Below, piece after piece: positions 33,034-40,666 of a stretch of DNA of 64,000 nucleotides (within the stretch, counting starts at the first letter, position 1; the number at the start of each line of letters is the position of its first letter). The position numbers and the translations under genes were made by a program. The notes beneath the pieces are model-generated. The model was not told where the DNA came from. It did no database searches and saw nothing but the letters and a program-made list of their open reading frames with translations. Source of the stretch: Alcanivorax sp. (GTDB taxonomy: Bacteria > Pseudomonadota > Gammaproteobacteria > Pseudomonadales > Alcanivoracaceae); the NCBI GenBank assembly GCA_013823245.1, contig PNLU01000001.1:29031-93030 (forward strand), in the 5' to 3' direction.

Positions 33034-33034
33034 C

Positions 33035-33760
33035 ATGGCCGTCTTCACCTTTCTGATCATCTACCTGCTTTGTCGCCTGGTCCATCTGCGCCACGACGAG
33101 CGACTACCCACACTTCCCCTTGCCAGTCTGTGCGGGCTGCTCGCCATCGCCGCTCTGCTCTGCTCCACCTCGATGATCATGTGGGCCCTGCTGCTGCCGT
33201 TGACCCTGCTGGGTTTCTGGGGGGCCGAGCGCCTTCTGCCCGCGCGCGGACTGAACGAGTGGCGCCTGATTGGCTTGCTGCTGGTGCTGCTGCCCGCACT
33301 GGTACTGCAATCATCAGTGCCCGCCGGGCCGCTGCTGACCTGGCTACTGACCAGCACGGGACTGACGCCGCAGGCCTTGCACCACGCGGCCTGGATATTG
33401 CTGGGCTTCCTGCTGGTCGCCCACGAGGCCAACCTGCCGATCCGGAGCCTGCTGCGCTGGTCCGGCCTGGCCCCTCGCCACGCCGATACGGATGAAACCT
33501 GCGATACCGTGATCGACCGGCAGGAATACAACGCTGGCCGTATGATCGGACTGATGGAACGCTGGCTGATGTACGCTGTACTGGTGGCCGCCCAGAACTA
33601 CAACGTGATTGCCTTTGTGCTGGCCGCCAAGGGATTTGCCCGTTTCCGGCAGATGGACCAGCGTGCCTTCGCCGAATACGTGCTTATCGGCACCCTCGCC
33701 TCCACCCTGTTCACGGTGCTGATCAGCCTGCTGATCCTGCGCATGATCGCCCCGGCCTGA
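33035..33760 (+). CDS. DUF3307-like membrane protein
   Basis: Polytopic protein directly following SatD; DRQEYNAGRMIGLMERWLMYAVLVAAQNYNVIAFVLAAKGFARF. Confidence 0.65.
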   Translation: MAVFTFLIIYLLCRLVHLRHDERLPTLPLASLCGLLAIAALLCSTSMIMWALLLPLTLLGFWGAERLLPARGLNEWRLIGLLLVLLPALVLQSSVPAGPLLTWLLTSTGLTPQALHHAAWILLGFLLVAHEANLPIRSLLRWSGLAPRHADTDETCDTVIDRQEYNAGRMIGLMERWLMYAVLVAAQNYNVIAFVLAAKGFARFRQMDQRAFAEYVLIGTLASTLFTVLISLLILRMIAPA

Positions 33761-33835
33761 GTGCCGACGTTGAACCCGATGCGGGCTTTGTGGTCTTTCT
33801 GGTAATCCCATTGAACGCAGCATGGACACCCCCTC

Positions 33836-34264
33836 ATGAAAAAGCTGGCCCGTAACAGTCTTCTCGCCATTACCGCCATGGCCTGGCTGGGCCAGCCTGT
33901 GATGGCGGACAGCAAGCGCACCGACGGCAGCGGGCTGCAGAGCGCCATGGCGGCACAGGCTGAAGGCGGTGATGCGCCGGTGGCGACTCGCTTCAGCGCC
34001 GGAGAACGTGCCCTGTTGAGCAGCGGCTTGCGTGAACTGCCCCGCAGCGGCCCCGTGTTTGCCGATGCAGGCCGACGAGCACCGCTGCAACGGGGTGACC
34101 TCCTGAACGCCAGCGACCTGCTCACGGCCAGGACCCTCCCGGCCGTCCTCCAGACCGCGCTGGGCCACGACAGCCCTGGCCACCAGGACCTGCTGATCGG
34201 CCATCAGGTGGTGCGACTGACCCTGCCCGCGCGCCAGGTCGTGGACGTGCTGACGCTGGCCTGA
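33836..34264 (+). CDS. exported hypothetical protein, RcnB-like C-terminus
   Basis: Signal peptide MKKLARNSLLAITAMAWLGQPVMA; C-term GHQVVRLTLPARQVVDVLTLA. Confidence 0.55.
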   Translation: MKKLARNSLLAITAMAWLGQPVMADSKRTDGSGLQSAMAAQAEGGDAPVATRFSAGERALLSSGLRELPRSGPVFADAGRRAPLQRGDLLNASDLLTARTLPAVLQTALGHDSPGHQDLLIGHQVVRLTLPARQVVDVLTLA

Positions 34265-34414
34265 GCCCCGCACACGGTTGATGCCCGCCACAGATCAGGC
34301 ATGACCTGCTGCACACTTTTCAGCTTTCACTGTCCCAACCGGAACCCGGCGACCCATCGGTCGCTCATAATGGCATCAGGCCCATCCGGGCCGGGATCGC
34401 AGGGAGAGTCGATC

Positions 34415-34822
34415 ATGGGTGCACAGGTTCGCGACCGCAGCGGCAATCAACCGTTGCGCCAACAGCTTCTTCAGGATGGCCTGCAAATGATGGCCTTCAC
34501 CGCGCAGGACAGGGAGACGTTCCGCCAGTACCTGGCCGTGCGCTTCCAGCCCCCGGCATGGCTCCAGCAGGTGCGCTTCAGGCAACCCCTGCCCCCCGGC
34601 CTGCTGGCTCGCGGCCGCCATGTGCCACTGCGGCTGGCCAACAGCCTCAGCCAACCCGCACGGGGCACCCGGGACATCTATCTGGAAGGTTGTGTGATAC
34701 GCCTGGTGCTGGACAGCTGGGTGGTCATCGACATCCTGACCCCGGTCAGCGACCGCTCCGGGGACCTGGCCCGACGGGCAAGGGAAACGCGTGGATATTA
34801 CCGGACTGACCGGCGTCGGTAA
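34415..34822 (+). CDS. hypothetical protein, RcnB-like
   Basis: QPLPPGLLARGRHVPLRL...IYLEGCVIRLVLDSWVVIDILTP. Confidence 0.5.
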   Translation: MGAQVRDRSGNQPLRQQLLQDGLQMMAFTAQDRETFRQYLAVRFQPPAWLQQVRFRQPLPPGLLARGRHVPLRLANSLSQPARGTRDIYLEGCVIRLVLDSWVVIDILTPVSDRSGDLARRARETRGYYRTDRRR

Positions 34823-35086
34823 TCTTGCCCACGCCCTCTTTCTCCACTTCATCAATGCGGATCACCGCATGCATGGGAATGAAAGAGCGCTGTACGCCTG
34901 CGAATTCACCCTTCAGCCGCTCTTCCGACGGGTCCACCACCATGCTGGCCCGCTCACCGAACAGAAATTCCTCCACCTCGATAAAACCGTGCAGGTCGCT
35001 CTGATAGATGTGGGTGACGTAAATTTCGTAGATCTGGGCCTGATTGTGAAAGATGACCCGATAGATCTGGCGTGAGCTGGACATTG
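34746..35086 (-). CDS. DUF1820-like protein
   Basis: MSSSRQIYRVIFHNQAQIYEIYVTHIYQSDLHGFIEVEEFLFGERASMVVDPSEERLKGEF. Confidence 0.8.
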
Positions 35087-35494
35087 CGGTGTTCCCGGGG
35101 CGTCTGTGTTGCGAGGCGGCAAGCATAGCACAAGCATCCGGCGCAGGTGACTGAAAACCCAGCACAAAACCCTGCACTTCGGCTGGACTTTACCCCCCCG
35201 AATGACTAGAGTTAGCGCCCACAATGCAACGTGGGGCAATTTGCCGCACCCCGGGCAGTGCTGCCGCATCCCCTGGCTCCCCAGGTGATTGATTTTATTG
35301 CACTTCCCTTCCCTGGCGAAGAAATGATCATCCCCTGATCTGCAGCACGCCAAGGGGCACGGGGACCTCTTCACGGGCCGGCATGGGTCCCACACGCATC
35401 ATCCTGAAACGCTTTCCAGGTGCCGCACCTAAACCGGCGATAACAAGCGTCTGCCCGCCCAGGCAGCCGCTGGGGAAAACAGGGAGCCTACGTA

Positions 35495-36718
35495 ATGCAG
35501 TCTACACTGTTCCACCGTGCAGCCACGCTGCTCACGACACTGATGCTCAGTGGCGTAGCGGCTGCTGACTGGACCGAACGATCTGACCTCAACCTGCGTC
35601 CCGGGGTTACCGCAGTCAGTCAGGACGTCTACAACCTGCACATGATCATTCTCGGCATCGTGACCCTGATCGGCATACTCGTTTTTGCGCTGATCATGTG
35701 GTCGGTCTTCGCCCACCGCAAGGAGAAGAATCCGGTACCTGCCAAGTTCCACGAAAATGTGGTGCTGGAAGTGGTCTGGACGGTGATTCCCTTCTTCATC
35801 CTGATCGGCATGGCCATCCCGGCCACCCGCGTGCTGATCAACATGGAAGACACCGGCGATTCCGAACTGACCGTCAAGGTCACCGGCTCCCAGTGGCGCT
35901 GGCATTACGAATATCTGGCCTATGAAGACGACAACGACATCAATGTCGGCTTCTTCAGTGACCTGGCCACCCCGCCGGAAGTCTGGCAGCGCCCGATCCT
36001 GAGCGGCGGCCTGTTCCCGGTGGGCTCGTATCAGGAACGCGTCGGCGAGGAGCGGGTCCCCCTGACCCGCGATAACGAAGACGTGTTCAACTATATGATC
36101 GAAGTAGACAACCCGCTGGTCATCCCGGCCGGGCAGAAAGTCCGCTTCCTGATCACCGCCGATGACGTGATCCACTCTTTCTGGGTTCCGGACTTTGGCT
36201 GGAAGAAGGACGCCATCCCCGGCTTCGTCAACGAAGCCTGGACCCTGGTGCCGGAAGATCAGGCCGGTCGCACCTTCCGCGGCCAGTGCGCCGAGCTGTG
36301 CGGTCGTCTGCATGCCTTCATGCCCATCGAGGTTAAAGTGAAGTCGCAGGAAGATTTCGCCGAGTGGCTGGCTGAGCAGCAGGCGGCTGCCGCTGACGGT
36401 CCGGACATGACGCCGTTTGCGAGCATCGAAGAAGCCATGGAGATGGGCAAGCCAATCTATGATCGCGCCTGCGCCATGTGTCATGGTGCTCAGGGTCAGG
36501 GCCAGGGCATGTTCCCGAGCTTCCAGCAGTCTGCCCTGATGATGGACGCAGACCGCCAACAAGAAAATATCGACATCCTGCTCCGGGGCCGTGGCGCCAT
36601 GCCCGCCTTCCGGGCGCAGCTGTCACCCAAGGAGATTGCCGCCGTCATCACTTACCAGCGTAACGCGTTCGGTAACGAGACTGGCGATCTGATTCAACCT
36701 GACGACGTGCAGAACTGA
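35495..36718 (+). CDS. coxB: cytochrome c oxidase subunit II with fused C-terminal cytochrome c domain (caa3-type)
   Basis: CuA motif QCAELCGRLHAFMPI; C-terminal haem motif CAMCH with MPAFRAQLSPKEIAAVITYQRNAF. Confidence 0.95.
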   Translation: MQSTLFHRAATLLTTLMLSGVAAADWTERSDLNLRPGVTAVSQDVYNLHMIILGIVTLIGILVFALIMWSVFAHRKEKNPVPAKFHENVVLEVVWTVIPFFILIGMAIPATRVLINMEDTGDSELTVKVTGSQWRWHYEYLAYEDDNDINVGFFSDLATPPEVWQRPILSGGLFPVGSYQERVGEERVPLTRDNEDVFNYMIEVDNPLVIPAGQKVRFLITADDVIHSFWVPDFGWKKDAIPGFVNEAWTLVPEDQAGRTFRGQCAELCGRLHAFMPIEVKVKSQEDFAEWLAEQQAAAADGPDMTPFASIEEAMEMGKPIYDRACAMCHGAQGQGQGMFPSFQQSALMMDADRQQENIDILLRGRGAMPAFRAQLSPKEIAAVITYQRNAFGNETGDLIQPDDVQN

Positions 36719-36732
36719 CGGAGGCGCGCAAC

Positions 36733-38319
36733 ATGGCAGACCATCACGAGCATCACGCCCCGACCGGCTGGCGCCGCTGGCTTCTGAGTACCAACCACAA
36801 GGACATCGGTTCGCTGTACCTCTGGTTCAGCTTCGCCATGTTCCTGGTGGGCGGCCTGCTGGCCATGGTCATCCGCGCTGAGCTGATGTACCCCGGTATG
36901 CAGGTCGTAGACCCTGACTTCTTCAACCAGATGACCACCACCCATGGCCTGATCATGGTGTTCGGCGCCGTGATGCCGGCCTTTGTGGGCTTGGCCAACT
37001 GGATGATTCCCCTGATGATCGGCGCGCCGGACATGGCCCTGCCGCGCATGAACAACTGGTCCTTCTGGATCCTGCCGTTCGCCTTCGCGATCCTGATCGG
37101 CTCGGTCCTGATGAGCGCCTTTGGTCCGGGCAACCCGCCGGCACCGAACTTTGGCTGGACCTTCTATGCGCCGCTGTCCACTACCTACGGCCCGGCTTCC
37201 ACTGACTTCTTCATTCTCTCGGTTCACCTGATGGGTATTTCTTCCATCATGGGCGCCATCAACGTCATCGTGACGGTGATGAACATGCGCGCACCGGGCA
37301 TGACCATGATGAAGATGCCGCTGTTCGTCTGGACCTGGCTGATCACCGCCTTCCTGCTGATCGCAGTGATGCCGGTACTGGCCGGTGCGGTCACCATGAT
37401 GCTGACCGACCGTCACTTCGGCACCAGCTTCTTCGATGCCGCCGGTGGCGGTGACCCGGTCCTGTTCCAGCATATCTTCTGGTTCTTCGGGCACCCCGAG
37501 GTGTACATCATGATCCTGCCGGCGTTCGGTGTGGTCTCCGCCATCATCCCGACCTTCGCCCGCAAGCCGCTGTTCGGTTACGCCTCCATGGTGTACGCGA
37601 CCGCGTCCATTGCGCTGCTGTCGTTCGTTGTGTGGGCACACCATATGTTCACCGTGGGCATGCCGCTGGCCGGGATGCTGTTCTTCATGTACATGACCAT
37701 GCTGATCTCGGTACCGACCGGCGTGAAAGTGTTCAACTGGGTAGCCACCATGTGGCGCGGTTCGCTGACCTTTGAACTGCCCATGAAGTGGGCGATCGCC
37801 TTCGTGATCCTGTTCACCATCGGCGGTCTGTCCGGCCTGATGCTGTCGATCACCCCGGTGGACTTCCAGTATCACGACTCCTACTTCGTCGTGGCGCACT
37901 TCCACTACGTACTGGTGTCCGGTGCTGTATTCTCCATGTTCGCCGCCGTGTATTACTGGCTGCCGAAGTGGACCGGCGTGATGTACGACAAGTTCTGGGG
38001 CGAAGTGCACTTCTGGAGCTCGCTGATCTCCGTGAACCTGCTGTTCTTCCCGATGCACTTTGTAGGTCTGGCCGGCATGCCGCGTCGTTACGCTGACTAT
38101 GCCCTGCAGTTTGCCGACTACAACTGGTGGATCACGATCGGTGCCTTCTGGTTCGGTATTTCCCAGCTGTTCCTGCTGTGGGTACTGATCAAGGCCTGCT
38201 TCCTCAAGAAAGGCGAGAAAGCCACCGACGAAGTGTGGGAAGGTGCGGACGGCCTGGAGTGGACGGTTCCGTCTCCGGCTCCGTTCCATACCTTCGATAC
38301 ACCGCCGGTAGTGAAGTAA
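36733..38319 (+). CDS. ctaD: cytochrome c oxidase subunit I
   Basis: WFFGHPEVYIMILPAFGVVSAI, DSYFVVAHFHYVLVSGAVF. Confidence 0.98.
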   Translation: MADHHEHHAPTGWRRWLLSTNHKDIGSLYLWFSFAMFLVGGLLAMVIRAELMYPGMQVVDPDFFNQMTTTHGLIMVFGAVMPAFVGLANWMIPLMIGAPDMALPRMNNWSFWILPFAFAILIGSVLMSAFGPGNPPAPNFGWTFYAPLSTTYGPASTDFFILSVHLMGISSIMGAINVIVTVMNMRAPGMTMMKMPLFVWTWLITAFLLIAVMPVLAGAVTMMLTDRHFGTSFFDAAGGGDPVLFQHIFWFFGHPEVYIMILPAFGVVSAIIPTFARKPLFGYASMVYATASIALLSFVVWAHHMFTVGMPLAGMLFFMYMTMLISVPTGVKVFNWVATMWRGSLTFELPMKWAIAFVILFTIGGLSGLMLSITPVDFQYHDSYFVVAHFHYVLVSGAVFSMFAAVYYWLPKWTGVMYDKFWGEVHFWSSLISVNLLFFPMHFVGLAGMPRRYADYALQFADYNWWITIGAFWFGISQLFLLWVLIKACFLKKGEKATDEVWEGADGLEWTVPSPAPFHTFDTPPVVK

Positions 38320-38357
38320 GTTTTTCAAATACATCCTCGATGTAACAGGAGGGCAAC

Positions 38358-38936
38358 ATGGCCGAAGACAAACTGAGCAGAGTCAACCGTCGCTCCATCA
38401 CCAAGCTGATGATTGCGGTGGTCTGCATGTTCGGTTTCGCCTACGCACTGGCGCCTCTCTATTACGCTGTCTGCGAGGCCCTGGGCATCGGTGGGCGCAC
38501 TAACAGTGTGCCCATCGTTGAGGTGCCCGAGGGCATGCAAAAGGATGAGGACAGAAGCGTACTGGTGCAGTTCGTGACCCGCTCGGCCCAGGGCATGCCC
38601 TGGGATTTCGAGCCGATGGAGCGCTCTGTGCGCGTCCACCCCGGCGAGATCAAGGCGGTCAATTTCCGGGTGCGCAACCGCACCGGCGAAGACATGGTAG
38701 GTCAGGCGATTCCCTCGCTGGTACCCGGACAGGCGGCCCCGCATTTCAAGAAGACGCAGTGCTTCTGCTTCGACCAGCAGCCACTGGTCGCTGAAGGCGA
38801 GGAAGTGATGCCGATGATCTTCTATCTGGATCCCGCCATCCCGCGAAGTGTCACGACAATTACCCTGTCCTATACGCTTTACGATATTACTGAAAGGGCA
38901 CGTGCAGGCGAGGTTGCCGCTCGCCAGGCGCCTTAA
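38358..38936 (+). CDS. ctaG: cytochrome c oxidase assembly protein CtaG/Cox11
   Basis: KKTQCFCFDQQPL, FYLDPAIP. Confidence 0.95.
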   Translation: MAEDKLSRVNRRSITKLMIAVVCMFGFAYALAPLYYAVCEALGIGGRTNSVPIVEVPEGMQKDEDRSVLVQFVTRSAQGMPWDFEPMERSVRVHPGEIKAVNFRVRNRTGEDMVGQAIPSLVPGQAAPHFKKTQCFCFDQQPLVAEGEEVMPMIFYLDPAIPRSVTTITLSYTLYDITERARAGEVAARQAP

Positions 38937-38960
38937 AAACAGGTTTCAGGAGATTCCGGC

Positions 38961-39848
38961 ATGGCAGAGAAAACAACGCAATATTATGTGCCCGAAAGCA
39001 GCCCCTGGCCGCTGCTCGCTTCGGTGGGGCTGTTCCTGATCGCTATCGGCGGCGCGAACTTCATCCAGCAAAGCACGGGCGTCGGCGGCAACGAAGGCAG
39101 CATGGGCGGCATCGTCCTGACCATCGGCGTGCTGTGGATTATCGGCTGTCTGTTCGGCTGGTGGCGCGACACCATCAAGGAATCCATCGGTGGTCTGCAC
39201 AGCGATCAGCTGGATCGCTCCTATCGCCAGGGCATGCTGTGGTTCATCTTCTCCGAGGTGATGTTCTTTGGTGCGTTCTTCGGTGCCATGTTCTACGCTC
39301 GCTGGCTGATCGTGCCATGGCTGGGCGGTGAAGGCATCGGCGCCATGACCCATGAGCTGCTGTGGCCTGACTTCCAGGCGATCTGGCCCGTCACCACCAC
39401 GCCGGATGGCCGCACCACTCAGGCCATGGGCGCCTGGGGTCTGCCGATGATCAACACCGCAATCCTGCTGACCAGCTCTGTGACGCTGAGTATCGCGCAC
39501 CATGCCCTGCTGGCCGGTGATCGCAGCAAGACGCTGATCTTCCAGGGTGCGACCATTATTCTGGCGCTGATCTTTACCGGCGTGCAGGGTTACGAGTACG
39601 TTCACGCCTACCGCGATCTGGGGCTGACGCTGGACGCTGGCATCTATGGCTCGCTGTTCTTCCTGATGACAGGCTTCCACGGCATCCACGTGATCATCGG
39701 CAGTATCTTCCTGATCGTCACTTTCTTCCGGGTGGTGAAGCACCATCACCTGGACGGCAATAACTTTGCCTGGGAAGCGGCGGCCTGGTACTGGCACTTC
39801 GTTGACGTGGTGTGGCTGTTCCTCTTCATCACGGTGTACTGGCTGTAA
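38961..39848 (+). CDS. ctaE: cytochrome c oxidase subunit III
   Basis: MLWFIFSEVMFFGAFFGAMFYARW, FHGIHVIIGSIFLIV, WHFVDVVWLFLF. Confidence 0.97.
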   Translation: MAEKTTQYYVPESSPWPLLASVGLFLIAIGGANFIQQSTGVGGNEGSMGGIVLTIGVLWIIGCLFGWWRDTIKESIGGLHSDQLDRSYRQGMLWFIFSEVMFFGAFFGAMFYARWLIVPWLGGEGIGAMTHELLWPDFQAIWPVTTTPDGRTTQAMGAWGLPMINTAILLTSSVTLSIAHHALLAGDRSKTLIFQGATIILALIFTGVQGYEYVHAYRDLGLTLDAGIYGSLFFLMTGFHGIHVIIGSIFLIVTFFRVVKHHHLDGNNFAWEAAAWYWHFVDVVWLFLFITVYWL

Positions 39849-39866
39849 GGCCTCTGCACTGATCTG

Positions 39867-39894
39867 AAAAAGGCGCCCTCGAGGCGCCTTTTTT
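39867..39894. terminator. intrinsic terminator after ctaE (bidirectional character)
   Basis: AAAAAGGCGCC-ctcga-GGCGCCTTTTTT. Confidence 0.9.
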
Positions 39895-39917
39895 GTTTCT
39901 GCCATTCTTCGGATTCT

Positions 39918-40046
39918 GGTGGTTATGGCCCTCGGGGGGCGGGTAAGGGTTTTCTGGACACGCTGCAAGTACGTCCCTGTAAGCTCTCGTTCGGCATCCA
40001 TGCCTCTCGAAGGTCCAGAAAACCCTTACCCGCCCCCCGAGGGCCG
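39918..40046 (-). repeat. Hairpin element C: perfect 33-bp inverted repeat around a 53-nt conserved centre with two GGA-loop mini-hairpins (sense strand = minus)
   Basis: Left arm 39927-39959 GGCCCTCGGGGGGCGGGTAAGGGTTTTCTGGAC, right arm 40013-40045 exact reverse complement; mini-hairpins 39993-40004 (GGCAUGGAUGCC on minus) and 39970-39981 (UACAGGGACGUA on minus). Confidence 0.93.
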
Positions 40047-40099
40047 TCACGTGCAGCCCGATTAACAACTTCCAGCCAACCGAGAGTTTCGTTCAACCA

Positions 40100-40184
40100 G
40101 TAGGCTGGGCTGAGCGCAGCGAAGCCCGGCATCAGGCAGAATTTCCCACGAGCAAGACGTCCAACCTGCCGGGCTTCGCGCTGC
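40100..40184. repeat. Imperfect inverted repeat in the C/D spacer
   Basis: GCAGCGAAGCCCGGCA (40116-40131) versus TGCCGGGCTTCGCGCTGC (40167-40184), 2-nt indel. Confidence 0.65.
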
Positions 40185-40217
40185 GAAGTGGCAAGCGTAC
40201 GGTTGGCACTGAATTGA

Positions 40218-40330
40218 GGCCTCGGTGCGGGGCAAGCCCTTCCAGAAGTGTGTGAGGCAGGAAGCCGAACGCAAGCCTACAGGGATGTATTTACGGCGGC
40301 TTCTGGAAGGGCTTGCCCCGCACCGAGGCC
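40218..40330 (+). repeat. Hairpin element D: perfect 31-bp inverted repeat around a 51-nt centre with two GGA-loop mini-hairpins (sense strand = plus); divergent subfamily
   Basis: Left arm 40218-40248 GGCCTCGGTGCGGGGCAAGCCCTTCCAGAAG, right arm 40300-40330 exact reverse complement; mini-hairpins 40256-40266 GGCAGGAAGCC and 40278-40289 UACAGGGAUGUA. Confidence 0.92.
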
Positions 40331-40357
40331 GCGCTACGAAGCGCCCCGTCCAGCCAC

Positions 40358-40618
40358 CTACTCCCCACCACCAGCCGACTGCTCGATAGGAACGCCATCG
40401 CGCAGGGTGGGGTTCACGTCGTGGGGCGCGATCCAGCCCATCCAGGTCGAAACCACCAGCAGCAGAAACACTGCCACCGAGAAGCCCACTCGCCAGGTCA
40501 GCGCCCGCGCTGTGCCCTTGTCACGGCCATCACTGCGCATCAGCGCCGCCAGCCCCCGGAACAGCGACACCACCGCCGCAGCGACCAGAAGCAGGATCAG
40601 GACCTTTAACCACCACAT
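40358..40618 (-). CDS. small twin-transmembrane protein (DUF2909-like) in cytochrome oxidase cluster
   Basis: MWWLKVLILLLVAAAVVSLFRGLAALMRSDGRDKGTARALTWRVGFSVAVFLLLVV; usual location next to SURF1. Confidence 0.8.
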   Translation of the reverse strand: MWWLKVLILLLVAAAVVSLFRGLAALMRSDGRDKGTARALTWRVGFSVAVFLLLVVSTWMGWIAPHDVNPTLRDGVPIEQSAGGGE

Positions 40619-40666
40619 AACGCCTACCTTGTGTACAATGAGCGCCCATTTTAAGGGCCAGAGATC

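Noticed and set aside
36694-38334. 546-aa minus-strand ORF opposite ctaD
   Set aside because: Low-complexity His/Gln/Gly-rich shadow of the highly conserved ctaD gene.
38946-40001. 351-aa minus-strand ORF opposite cox3, starting inside element C
   Set aside because: Antisense to a clear cytochrome oxidase subunit III; a typical high-GC shadow ORF.
17899-40330. Elements A-D as integron attC sites or classical IS/MITE
   Set aside because: No integrase cassette array, no attC core-site layout, no transposase and no obvious target-site duplication; a MITE-like origin cannot be excluded but is not supported here.
17899-40330. Elements as simple Rho-independent terminators
   Set aside because: No adjacent T-runs after the long arms, a conserved 51-53 nt structured centre, and a separate canonical terminator precedes element C.
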